Origin: Robbsia andropogonis
Lineage (GTDB): Bacteria; Pseudomonadota; Gammaproteobacteria; Burkholderiales; Burkholderiaceae
Assembly: GCF_000970345.1 (NCBI RefSeq)
Contig: NZ_LAQU01000033.1
Coordinates: 1 to 46,104 of the forward strand
Direction: 5' to 3'
DNA: 46,104 nucleotides
The position numbers and the translations under genes are program-made. Shown in pieces: positions 1 through 7,278 of this stretch. The first letter of the stretch is position 1, and every line of letters starts with the position of its first letter. The notes below the pieces were generated by a model. It was not told the DNA's origin. It made no database searches and saw nothing but the letters and a program-made list of their open reading frames with translations.

Positions 1-1180
1 CCAGATGGGCACCGATGATCAACGCGCCGCGGCCGCTGCGCACCAGCGTGTCGAATGCGGTGGTGTCCTCGAAAATGACGCGCGACATCGGCAGACGTCC
101 AGACCAGGCCAGCATCTTGTCCAGTCCCGACTCGGCGAAGGCGAACATCTGCCGGTATGCACTGGCCCATCCCGGTACCGGCGACGTGCCGCCCGTATGA
201 CGCGCAAGCCGCGCGAAATAATCGAACGACGCCGCACGCGCGACCCGGCCGGTCAGCAGGAAATAGGCCACCACCGGGTGCAGCCACCAGCGTGTCACGC
301 GCGCGCCCAACCACCGCTGACTCATCGCCAGCAACGCCAGGCCGAGCCCGCTGCCCCGCTCGCGCATCCGCCACCATCCGGCACGGTGTGCCGGGTCCGA
401 CGTCGGCACGATGTCCCGATGCCGCGACATCACCTTGTGCGCCAGCAATACCGGCAGGCGCAATAGCATGCCGCACACCAGGCGCGTATGACTGCGACTG
501 ATGCGAACGTTGTCCCATAGCATGTCGAAGTGGGACAGGCCACCCGCGGCATACACGACCCGGGTGGGCACCGTCACAAACGCCAGGCGACGCCAGTACA
601 GGCGCACGAGGACCTCAATGTCGAAATCCATCCGGGTCGGCAGGCGCACCGTGTCGATCAACGCGCACGTCGCAGCCAAGGGATACATGCGATAGCCGCA
701 CATTGCGTCGCGGATCGTCAGGGACAAGGTCTCGATCCAGACCCAGACATTGGTCAGCAGCCGTCCATACAGGCGTGCCGCCGGCACCGAATCATCATAG
801 ACCGGGCGTCCCACGATAACGGCCCCCGGCGCCGCCCGGGCGGCCGCGACGAAATGCGGGACGTCCGCCGCATCATGCTGGCCATCGGCATCGATCTGCA
901 ACGCATGCGAAAATCCCGCCATACGCGCCGCCAGCAATCCGGCCATCACCGCCGCGCCCTTTCCGCCATTGCGCGGGAGATGCAACAACGTCACCGGCGG
1001 CGACGCATTGGTGTTCGGCGGCGTGGCAAGCGCGTCTAGCACCGCATGCGTCGCGGCGTCACTGCCGTCATTGACGATGATGATCGGCAAACGATGCACC
1101 GCCAGGCGCGCGACGGTCTGCCCGATCTGATCCTTGTGGTTATAGATCGGAATGACGATGCAAGGACGGCACGCACTCAT
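1..1180 (-). CDS. Glycosyltransferase family 2 / LpxL-like acyltransferase fusion (partial)
   Basis: The frame is open from an ATG at 1180 to the window edge, about 393 residues, so the C-terminus is missing. The N-terminal part is a GT-A family 2 glycosyltransferase: the start reads CIVIPIYNH, VNDGSD lies near residue 37, and the DADGQHD metal/sugar-nucleotide motif lies near residue 97. From about residue 260 the sequence changes to the type seen before HtrB/LpxL-like lipid acyltransferases, and the last visible residues, ALIIGAHLG, match the start of their HxxxxD region. Such two-domain proteins occur in aryl polyene clusters, where they are thought to build or acylate the lipid anchor at the inner membrane. 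The ATG overlaps the TGA of the upstream ligase gene (ATGA), so the two are translationally coupled. Substrate is inferred from context only. Confidence 0.85.
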   Translation of the reverse strand, partial: MSACRPCIVIPIYNHKDQIGQTVARLAVHRLPIIIVNDGSDAATHAVLDALATPPNTNASPPVTLLHLPRNGGKGAAVMAGLLAARMAGFSHALQIDADGQHDAADVPHFVAAARAAPGAVIVGRPVYDDSVPAARLYGRLLTNVWVWIETLSLTIRDAMCGYRMYPLAATCALIDTVRLPTRMDFDIEVLVRLYWRRLAFVTVPTRVVYAAGGLSHFDMLWDNVRISRSHTRLVCGMLLRLPVLLAHKVMSRHRDIVPTSDPAHRAGWWRMRERGSGLGLALLAMSQRWLGARVTRWWLHPVVAYFLLTGRVARAASFDYFARLARHTGGTSPVPGWASAYRQMFAFAESGLDKMLAWSGRLPMSRVIFEDTTAFDTLVRSGRGALIIGAHL

Positions 1181-3207
1181 TGACGCGTTGCCTCCAAAGC
1201 CAAGGCAGCCGCATCGTCGTCGCCATAGTAAAGCAGGCCGCTGGCGCAAGAACGCCCCTCGGATTCGAAAACGAATGCAACGCGGCCGCGGGACGCGTGA
1301 TGCGTCAGCGTCAAGGTCAACGTGGTCCCAGGCATGATCGGTGCCGTGAATTTCAACTGCTCGACCGACCGGACACGGGCAAGTGCGTCGACATGGCGGC
1401 AGGCGAATCGTGCGGCCCAATCCAATTGCGCGACACCGGGCAGAATCGGCTGGATCGGGAAATGCCCGTCGAACTGCACCAGCGAGGCGACCACCCGCAG
1501 CGTGTAACGCCACCGCACCACCCCGTCCGATGTCGGCATCGACGCATAAGACAACACGTCCGGTAGCGTACCCGACGGCGCGAACACCGCACGCAATTGC
1601 ATGGCCGGCAACTTGCCGCGTGCGTCGTACGGTAACGCGGATAGGAAGCGCCAGTAATGCGGCACCGCCACCGGGTCCAGATGCGAGGACAGATGGCGTC
1701 GCAATGATTTCACCACGGCGGCCCGCCCCTGTTCGAAGAGCACGGCGCTACCTGCGTCGCGCAGCACGATCACCGCGCCGACACGCTCCCGCTCCCGGAC
1801 ATCGGCCTGCGTCAGCGTAACGGCCGCAACCTCCCGTACAAATGGATGCACCTCCAGCGCCCTCTCGATTTCGGGCAAGGACACGCGTTTGCCCGACACT
1901 TTCGCCACGCGGTCGATACGCCCTTCCAGACGAAAATACCGGGCAGGCACGCGTCCGCCGTCACGCGCTCCATCGCCGTTATCGACATGCTCGACAAAGC
2001 TGACCGCATCCGCGGTGTGGAAACCTTCATCCGCCATGAGCGGATCGTTTCCCGCCAGCAGATGCGGGGACCGTACCGCCAAGGTACCGGCGTCGGTACG
2101 CCAGACGGCCTGTCCTGGCAACGGCGTCCAGTAAGGGTCGGGGTCGCCCAGGCGTTGCTGCCGCGTCGCAATGGCCCCGGTTTCGGTGCTGCCATAGATT
2201 TCAAACGGGGCCGCGCCGAAGGTGCGTAGATACGCGCATGCCGTTTCGTGCGGCAACGGTGCGCCCGCCGACAGGAAAGCGCATCGCACCGCTGTGTCTG
2301 CCGACGTATCGAAGCCCGACAACGCAGGCCAACGTGACAGCTGGGGTGGCGTGGAGACGATCAGGCGTCCGAAATGCGACGCCACGTGATCGGTGCCCCG
2401 TGACGGGGGCCGATGTGGCGGCAGTGCCTGCCAATCCCCCGGACCAGTGCACCGCGCGCGGTCGAATGGGCGTCCTGCCGCCAGCGGCCATAGCAGGAAA
2501 AACGTCAGTCCGTAAATATGGTGGTGCGGCACGCTGGACTGGCAGATCACCTCATCGAATATATCGCCCCATTGTGCGGCAAACCCCTGGATTTCCGCAT
2601 CGAGTTGCGCCAATGTCTTGTGAAGGGGTTTGGGCGCACCGGTACTGCCAGACGTGAACAAGGTCAGCACCGCATGGGGATCGATCGGTCCATCCGTCGA
2701 CACCGTCGGCCTGTCCGACGGTCGCCGCACCGCGCGCGCCGAGCGCCGCGGCACGTCGGTGCCACGCTCGCCGGCGCGGTCGGAATCGCTCGCCGCGCGT
2801 CGCTCATCATCGGCCGCGGCGCCCAGAATCCGTGCATACACATCGGCGTTCAATACGACATCGTATGCATCGGCCGCTGCAAGCGTGTCCCAATAGGCGG
2901 GCGCGTCGTGCGCAGGTAACACCGGACGACATCCGGCGGCCATCGTACCGAACAAGGCACAAAGAAAATCGAAAGGGTCGTCCAGGAAGATCAGCACACG
3001 TGGCACGGGGCGCTGCGCCGTGGTGCGCGCCCACGCACTCACCTTGCGACCGGCAGCGACGAAATCGCCGTGGGACAACCAGGCGCCTTTATCAAAACAC
3101 AGCAGGGTATCGGCGCGAAAGCGGGGTGCATCAGACGCGCGCCGATCTTGCGCCTCCTCGATTGGCGTCGTGCAGAATACCCGGTGCAGCGGCAGGAGGC
3201 GATTCAT
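1177..3207 (-). CDS. AMP-ligase fused to hotdog 3-hydroxyacyl dehydratase (aryl polyene type)
   Basis: This 676-residue protein combines two enzymes. Residues 1 to about 545 are an acyl-adenylating domain: the phosphate loop LFTSGSTGAPKP lies at about 183-194, YGSTETGAI at 338-346, EGRIDRVAKVSGKRV near 428-442, and the C-terminal lysine region ARGKLP near 529. Residues 560-676 are a FabA/FabZ-like hotdog fold with FDGHFPIQPILPGVAQLDW at 579-597, the usual dehydratase active-site block with His582. In aryl polyene clusters these are usually two genes (ligase loading the aryl starter onto ACP, and dehydratase forming the double bonds). Here both are one polypeptide. An insert rich in Arg, Asp and Ser at about 130-175 interrupts the N-domain. 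The start ATG overlaps the stop of the membrane-protein gene upstream. Confidence 0.88.
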   Translation of the reverse strand: MNRLLPLHRVFCTTPIEEAQDRRASDAPRFRADTLLCFDKGAWLSHGDFVAAGRKVSAWARTTAQRPVPRVLIFLDDPFDFLCALFGTMAAGCRPVLPAHDAPAYWDTLAAADAYDVVLNADVYARILGAAADDERRAASDSDRAGERGTDVPRRSARAVRRPSDRPTVSTDGPIDPHAVLTLFTSGSTGAPKPLHKTLAQLDAEIQGFAAQWGDIFDEVICQSSVPHHHIYGLTFFLLWPLAAGRPFDRARCTGPGDWQALPPHRPPSRGTDHVASHFGRLIVSTPPQLSRWPALSGFDTSADTAVRCAFLSAGAPLPHETACAYLRTFGAAPFEIYGSTETGAIATRQQRLGDPDPYWTPLPGQAVWRTDAGTLAVRSPHLLAGNDPLMADEGFHTADAVSFVEHVDNGDGARDGGRVPARYFRLEGRIDRVAKVSGKRVSLPEIERALEVHPFVREVAAVTLTQADVRERERVGAVIVLRDAGSAVLFEQGRAAVVKSLRRHLSSHLDPVAVPHYWRFLSALPYDARGKLPAMQLRAVFAPSGTLPDVLSYASMPTSDGVVRWRYTLRVVASLVQFDGHFPIQPILPGVAQLDWAARFACRHVDALARVRSVEQLKFTAPIMPGTTLTLTLTHHASRGRVAFVFESEGRSCASGLLYYGDDDAAALALEATRQ

Positions 3208-3847
3208 GCCCGTGCCCCGCCCTTGTTGTCGCCGACGGTGCCATCACGGTGACCGGGTTCCCGCGCGGCCCGCGACTCCTCGCCAGGGAGACGCACGACA
3301 AAACGACGATATAGCCATTCGCCCAACAGCAAGGTCCCCGTCAGCAAATAGGCAATGACGCCGTTATACAGCGCCCACGCCTCAACGGTCCAGGAACACG
3401 CGGTATAGACGGAAAAGCCACCGTTGGCGACGAAAAAACACACCAAAGCGCGGTGACCCGGCGTGTATAGACCTGGCCGGCCAGATCGAGATCTGGCGTC
3501 TGCAGCCGGGCAAAGCGCTCGATCATCGATGGTCCGCGCCGCAACGTCGCGGCAAACGCGACGAGCAATCCCATATTCACGAACGCCGGATATAAACGCA
3601 GCAACCGTTCATCGCCGGTCAACGCGATCACGCAGGAGGCGGCACTCAACGCGACGGCAACGCTCCAGTTCAATGGCGACATCCGCCGCAACGCACTCCC
3701 GATCAGGCCGCCGCCGAGCACGCGCTGCAACCACAACAGCGCGAGCAGCAACAGCCCCATCAGACGCGGCGCTTCCCAATGCCAACTCCCGAGGATCAGT
3801 GCCGGATAGGCCAGCCGCACCGCGACACGCGCGACCGCCAGCATCAT
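3204..3847 (-). pseudogene. COG4648-type membrane protein of the aryl polyene cluster, frameshifted
   Basis: Two overlapping frames together make one hydrophobic protein of about 214 residues. The first, from ATG 3847, gives several membrane segments and runs well through the YTRRVTALWCVF block. It then turns into nonsense (SSPTVAFP...) and stops at 3341. The second frame picks up exactly there with CFFVANGG, continues through EAWALYNGVIAYLLTGTLLLGEW and ends at 3204, overlapping the ligase start. The break lies in a run of six A on the plus strand (3433-3438); a seventh A would join the frames as ALWCVFFVANGG. Either the gene is truncated in this strain, the run is phase-variable, or the base is a sequencing error. 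Membrane proteins of this family sit at this place in aryl polyene operons; their biochemical role is not established. Confidence 0.8.
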
Positions 3848-4095
3848 TGCTGCGTGGCGAGCAATGATTCCACGGCGCGGACCACGTCACCTACCGTCCG
3901 TACAGCTTTGAACTCCTCCGGCTGCAGCCGCCGTCCCGTCATTTCCTGCAGCTTGATTGCAAGGTCGACCGCATCGATGCTGTCGAGATCGAGATCGGAA
4001 AACAAATGCGCATCCGGCGTGACGCGGGATGGCGATATCTCAAAATTCTCTTCAAAAATGTCGCGAAGGCGATCGAGGATATCTTGTTCCGTCAC
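3844..4095 (-). CDS. Acyl carrier protein (second of pair)
   Basis: This is an 83-residue acidic protein of acyl-carrier-protein size. The phosphopantetheine attachment site is DLDLDSIDAVDL, with the serine near residue 39. It is one of two adjacent ACPs, as in aryl polyene type II synthases, where they hold the growing polyene. The start ATG (4095) overlaps the stop of the first ACP, and its stop overlaps the start of the next gene, so the whole set looks co-translated. The hydrophobic helices flanking the serine are intact, so it should be functional once modified. Confidence 0.92.
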   Translation of the reverse strand: MTEQDILDRLRDIFEENFEISPSRVTPDAHLFSDLDLDSIDAVDLAIKLQEMTGRRLQPEEFKAVRTVGDVVRAVESLLATQQ

Positions 4096-4415
4096 ACCGT
4101 TTCTCCATTACCGTTATCCCGTGCCGCCGCCGTCTCCGGCGGGGTCGCGCCGCCATCGGCCCGCGCGGCCACAATCATCGCGGCTAACGTCGAGATGGAC
4201 CGGAAATGTTGATGCGTGCTTGCGTCATTGGCCGCGATCGTCAGGCCGTAGTGCTTGCGCAAGACGATGCCGATCTCCAACGCATCGATGGAATCCAGGC
4301 CGATCCCATCGGACTCGAACAACGGCACGTCATCATCGATGTCCGCGGGGGTCATGTCCTCGAGGTCCAACGCATCGATCAACAACTGCTTCAACTCACG
4401 TTTCAATGAATCCAT
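4092..4415 (-). CDS. Acyl carrier protein (first of pair)
   Basis: This is a 107-residue acyl carrier protein. The modification site is GIGLDSIDALEIG, with Ser near residue 42. It differs from its neighbour in the helix after the serine and carries an extra C-terminal tail of about 25 residues rich in Ala, Thr and Asn. The divergence suggests the two carriers serve different steps, for example starter loading and chain extension, but this is inference. The gene starts inside the 3' end of the acyltransferase gene (20-base overlap) and its last four bases overlap the next ACP start. Confidence 0.92.
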   Translation of the reverse strand: MDSLKRELKQLLIDALDLEDMTPADIDDDVPLFESDGIGLDSIDALEIGIVLRKHYGLTIAANDASTHQHFRSISTLAAMIVAARADGGATPPETAAARDNGNGETV

Positions 4416-5241
4416 GGTCCTTCAAGCGCTGATACATCAAGGTTTCAACCGTCGCGGTAAGACGCCGCGCCGCCAATGCCAGTGACGGCGTGCCGACTTT
4501 CCGGTCGACTGCTTCCGGTGTTGGCCGCACCGGTTCGGCCCGCGCCATGCCAAGCGGTTCCAGTACACGCACATGGACGGTAAAAGCCCGTGGCGGCACG
4601 TCATACCACCGCATACGCTTTGTAAACGCCGGAGGCGAACAGTGCATCAGCACCGGCAACACGTCAGCATGCGATTGCAATGCCATATGCGCGAAACCGC
4701 GCGAAAAGGCATGCAAGCGATCCGGTCCTGGACTGCGCGTGCCTTCCGGGAAGACGATCACCGTATAGCCTTCCGCCAGTCGCCGGGCACCGTCGCGTAC
4801 CAGGGCTTCGGGATCGGCGTTGCTGACATACGCCGCGGCCCGCACGATCCCCCAGAAACAAGGGTTGCCCCAATGCGCCTTCTTCACCACGCAGCATGCG
4901 CGCGGCGTCATCGACAACAGGACCATTACATCCAGGTAGGTCGGATGATTCGCGACGACGATGCACGGGCCCCGCTGCCGCAATCGCGCCACGCCGCGCG
5001 CATCCACATGCATGACCCGCAACCATCGCAACGCCGCGACCAGACTGCGAAAAAAACAGTGAATCCCAAAAACAACCGCACGTTGCCGCGACGCCCGATG
5101 CGGCCATAACAGCATCAATGGCAAGAAACACGCGGAGAAGGCCGCACCGCTCACACCGAAGACGACAAACGCCATCCCGGTGGCCAGCAGACGCCATCCC
5201 TGATTGACAGGCCCTGACCGGACCACCATGGCGTCACGCAT
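4396..5241 (-). CDS. 1-acyl-glycerol-3-phosphate-type acyltransferase
   Basis: This is a PlsC-like membrane acyltransferase of about 281 residues. A strongly hydrophobic segment lies at about residues 18-47. The catalytic motif is NHPTYLD near 98-104 (NHxxxxD form) and the acceptor-binding motif is FPEGTRSPG near 164-172. I chose the ATG at 5241 because it sits just before the TGA of the upstream gene (5234-5236). A longer start at 5298 lies deep inside that gene, and an ATG at 5229 is also possible. In aryl polyene clusters this enzyme is thought to transfer the finished polyene or a fatty acid to a lipid acceptor. Family assignment is firm; the substrate is inferred from neighbours. Confidence 0.87.
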   Translation of the reverse strand: MRDAMVVRSGPVNQGWRLLATGMAFVVFGVSGAAFSACFLPLMLLWPHRASRQRAVVFGIHCFFRSLVAALRWLRVMHVDARGVARLRQRGPCIVVANHPTYLDVMVLLSMTPRACCVVKKAHWGNPCFWGIVRAAAYVSNADPEALVRDGARRLAEGYTVIVFPEGTRSPGPDRLHAFSRGFAHMALQSHADVLPVLMHCSPPAFTKRMRWYDVPPRAFTVHVRVLEPLGMARAEPVRPTPEAVDRKVGTPSLALAARRLTATVETLMYQRLKDHGFIET

Positions 5242-6019
5242 CCGCCCAGCTCCACGTCCAGTAGCAAGCGGCACCACGCCACGTGGCCGCACCGCCATGT
5301 GTCAGCACCTGGCGCAATGCCGCGCTCTGCGTCGCGCAGGTCGCGCTCTGCGGCACTGCACCGTCGCAAACCATGCCGCACGTCAAATAGCCCTGTCCAT
5401 TACGGGAAATCAAAACCGCTACCGCGCCGCCCTCGACCTCATCCTGGATCGCCCCAAAAATGGGGTCCGCCGTTTCATCTGCATACACCACCAGCACCGG
5501 AGACGTCGGATCGCTCACGTATTGCGCATAGCCCTCGAGCAAGGCATAGCCCAATGTCTCAGGCCCAGCCGACATCGCACTCGAGGCGCTGCGGTCATGC
5601 CGGGCGATACTGAACACCCCGGTCATCGCATTCATCACCGAAAGGCTGAATGCGGTGGGAGACACCGGTTGGCCGGCGCTGATCGCGCGCAGGATATCGG
5701 TACTGCGGCGCAACTCACCGTGACGTGACGCAAAGACCATGCGTACGCCCGTAGGAGCGCCCGCCGTCGACGACACAGCCGGATGCAACGTTTGTTGCCG
5801 TGGCAATTCGGGCGCGCCCTCGCCGGACATCGTGCTTGCTTCGTCTCCCGGCGCTGGATCGCGAAGACACGCCACGGCGGCGACCAGCGCCATGCGTGAC
5901 AGGTTCGACAGACGACGACGAAGCATCGGATCGATATAGTCGAGGCCGGTCGACGGTGATAAGGTCGCCGGTGCCGTCGCCCAGCGCACAACGGGCACGG
6001 TCCAGTGCAAATCGGTCAT
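5234..6019 (-). CDS. Beta-ketoacyl synthase-like protein (aryl polyene cluster, chain-length-factor type)
   Basis: This 261-residue protein resembles the N-terminal half of beta-ketoacyl synthases (family PF13723). The clearest block is PTAFSLSVMNAM at 121-132, corresponding to the TxFSxSVHNAxxG motif of these proteins, here with Met replacing the usual His. It is too short for a full ketosynthase and shows no Cys-His-His catalytic set, so it is probably non-catalytic and may pair with a true ketosynthase encoded outside the window. It is the first gene of the minus-strand operon and lies 97 bases downstream of the likely transcription start. Residues 60-85 are low-complexity and may be a linker. 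Confidence 0.8.
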   Translation of the reverse strand: MTDLHWTVPVVRWATAPATLSPSTGLDYIDPMLRRRLSNLSRMALVAAVACLRDPAPGDEASTMSGEGAPELPRQQTLHPAVSSTAGAPTGVRMVFASRHGELRRSTDILRAISAGQPVSPTAFSLSVMNAMTGVFSIARHDRSASSAMSAGPETLGYALLEGYAQYVSDPTSPVLVVYADETADPIFGAIQDEVEGGAVAVLISRNGQGYLTCGMVCDGAVPQSATCATQSAALRQVLTHGGAATWRGAACYWTWSWADA

Positions 6020-6092
6020 CTCTATACCGCCAGGGAGCCAATAAACCCGAAGTCCATCCGCGTGTCTTCAATAACGGGTACGGGCGTGCAAA

Positions 6093-6128
6093 CCTGCACG
6101 ATAGTGCAGGTAAACCGGCGGGATTATA
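6093..6128 (-). promoter_or_regulatory. Promoter and hairpin of the aryl polyene operon
   Basis: Read on the minus strand, a perfect TATAAT lies at 6128-6123 with a weak CTGTAT at a 17-base spacing upstream. Just downstream of the expected start is a perfect 7-bp inverted repeat, CCTGCAC-GATA/TATC-GTGCAGG (6093-6110). It could be an operator close to +1 or the first hairpin of the leader RNA. The leader to the first ATG (6019) would be about 97 bases. Function is inferred from position. Confidence 0.5.
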
Positions 6129-6579
6129 CCGAATGTTACAAAACTATACAGCCGTGGCACGACGTATTTTTACACCATCCAGAAATGGCGCGGCATCGTG
6201 AGCGGCCCCGATCTCGGAAATCACGTCAACTGACCGTTGCGAGTCGCCAGAAAAACACGGATTCTAAGATACCGTTTGATACAACACCTTGCATTACGTC
6301 GGCGTGCATCACGCCGGACCGTGGCGCGGCGCCACGTAAGAGGGCGAAAATAAAAGGAGCCTGTTGGGCGCTATGTCCGCGGCAGGGGCGGCGGCGACAA
6401 TCAACCAAGGGTTTTTGTCGCATCGGTCGCACCCGGACGGGACCACCTGGCTCAGATCCATGGGCCGCGAGATGCGAGGGATCTGTCTACTTACAATCGG
6501 AAGTCCATCCGTTTCAGATTTTTCATGCGTCCTTGCTGGTCACGGACGAGGTCCATTTCCGCGTGGACGGTCCACCAGG
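6129..6579. other. Intergenic region without recognised gene
   Basis: About 450 bases separate the aryl polyene promoter from the 3' end of the SnoaL-like gene. I see no convincing coding region: the open frames here lack a ribosome-binding site and family resemblance. The stretch marks the join between the polyene cluster and the accessory flavin island. Confidence 0.5.
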
Positions 6580-7011
6580 CTATTGCGGGTGCTTGGGGGG
6601 TGCGATCTTGTTTATGCCGCTCCAGTGTTCAGCGAGCTTTCCATCGCGCACACGATACGCGTCGAACACGAAAAAGGGATAGGTGCGCGTCGGGTCGTCC
6701 GGTTCGGGCTGAGGGAACTCGCCCGCGATAACGACGATATCGCCTTCGGCAACGAGAAGTGTCGGCGGAATCATAAGTTCCGGCCGAACCGGCAAGGACG
6801 GCAGACCGCGAAACGTCTCGGCTACGAGCGCCTCCAGGCCAGCGCGGCCGCTGGGCAGATGTGCACTATGCTGCTGGTAGTCTTCCGTCACGAAATCCTT
6901 CACCGCCGCGGGATTCCGGGCATCAAACACATGCCGGTAGAAATCGATCACGAGCTGCCGGTTGCGCGCCGCTTGGTCCGTCGATTGGAGTTGATTCGTC
7001 ATGTTTTTCAT
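6580..7011 (-). CDS. SnoaL-like / NTF2-fold protein
   Basis: This 143-residue protein has the signature of SnoaL-like polyketide-cyclase relatives: RNRQLVIDFYRHVFDARN near the start, VTEDYQQHSAHLPSGR in the middle, and the closing pair YRVRDGKLAEHWSGINK. Proteins of this fold act as small cyclases, isomerases or binding proteins; many are of unknown substrate. A shorter start at 7002 (MTNQLQ) is possible. A second member of the family (13029-13550) lies in the facing operon and ends with a very similar RGGKLTEHWSTF block, so the two probably work in the same pathway. A 14-bp inverted repeat lies 35 bases upstream. Confidence 0.85.
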   Translation of the reverse strand: MKNMTNQLQSTDQAARNRQLVIDFYRHVFDARNPAAVKDFVTEDYQQHSAHLPSGRAGLEALVAETFRGLPSLPVRPELMIPPTLLVAEGDIVVIAGEFPQPEPDDPTRTYPFFVFDAYRVRDGKLAEHWSGINKIAPPKHPQ

Positions 7012-7045
7012 TTTCCGTATGACTACATCGTATAAGCACGGGCCC

Positions 7046-7077
7046 CATCGTTTTTGCGGAAGACCGCAAAAACGATG
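7046..7077. repeat. Perfect 14-bp inverted repeat
   Basis: CATCGTTTTTGCGG and its exact complement CCGCAAAAACGATG are separated by four bases (AAGA). The repeat lies between the end of the TPR regulator gene and the SnoaL-like gene, both on the minus strand. There is no T-run after the stem on either strand, so it may be either an unusual terminator or an operator for the SnoaL-like gene. Confidence 0.6.
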
Positions 7078-7278
7078 ACGTGGGTGCCATTGCCACGCAT
7101 GTCGATAAGGCCTGCGCGGTCGTCACATCCATGGGTGCGACGCCAGGCTACCCCGCATGGCCGACGACCCATGCCACCTGCTACGTCGGTGCGTCAGGAT
7201 GCTGGTTGGGGAGTATGACCGACGGGAAACAGCGGGCGGAAGTCACAGAAGGTCGCGTGATCGTTTCCGCGATAAGGT

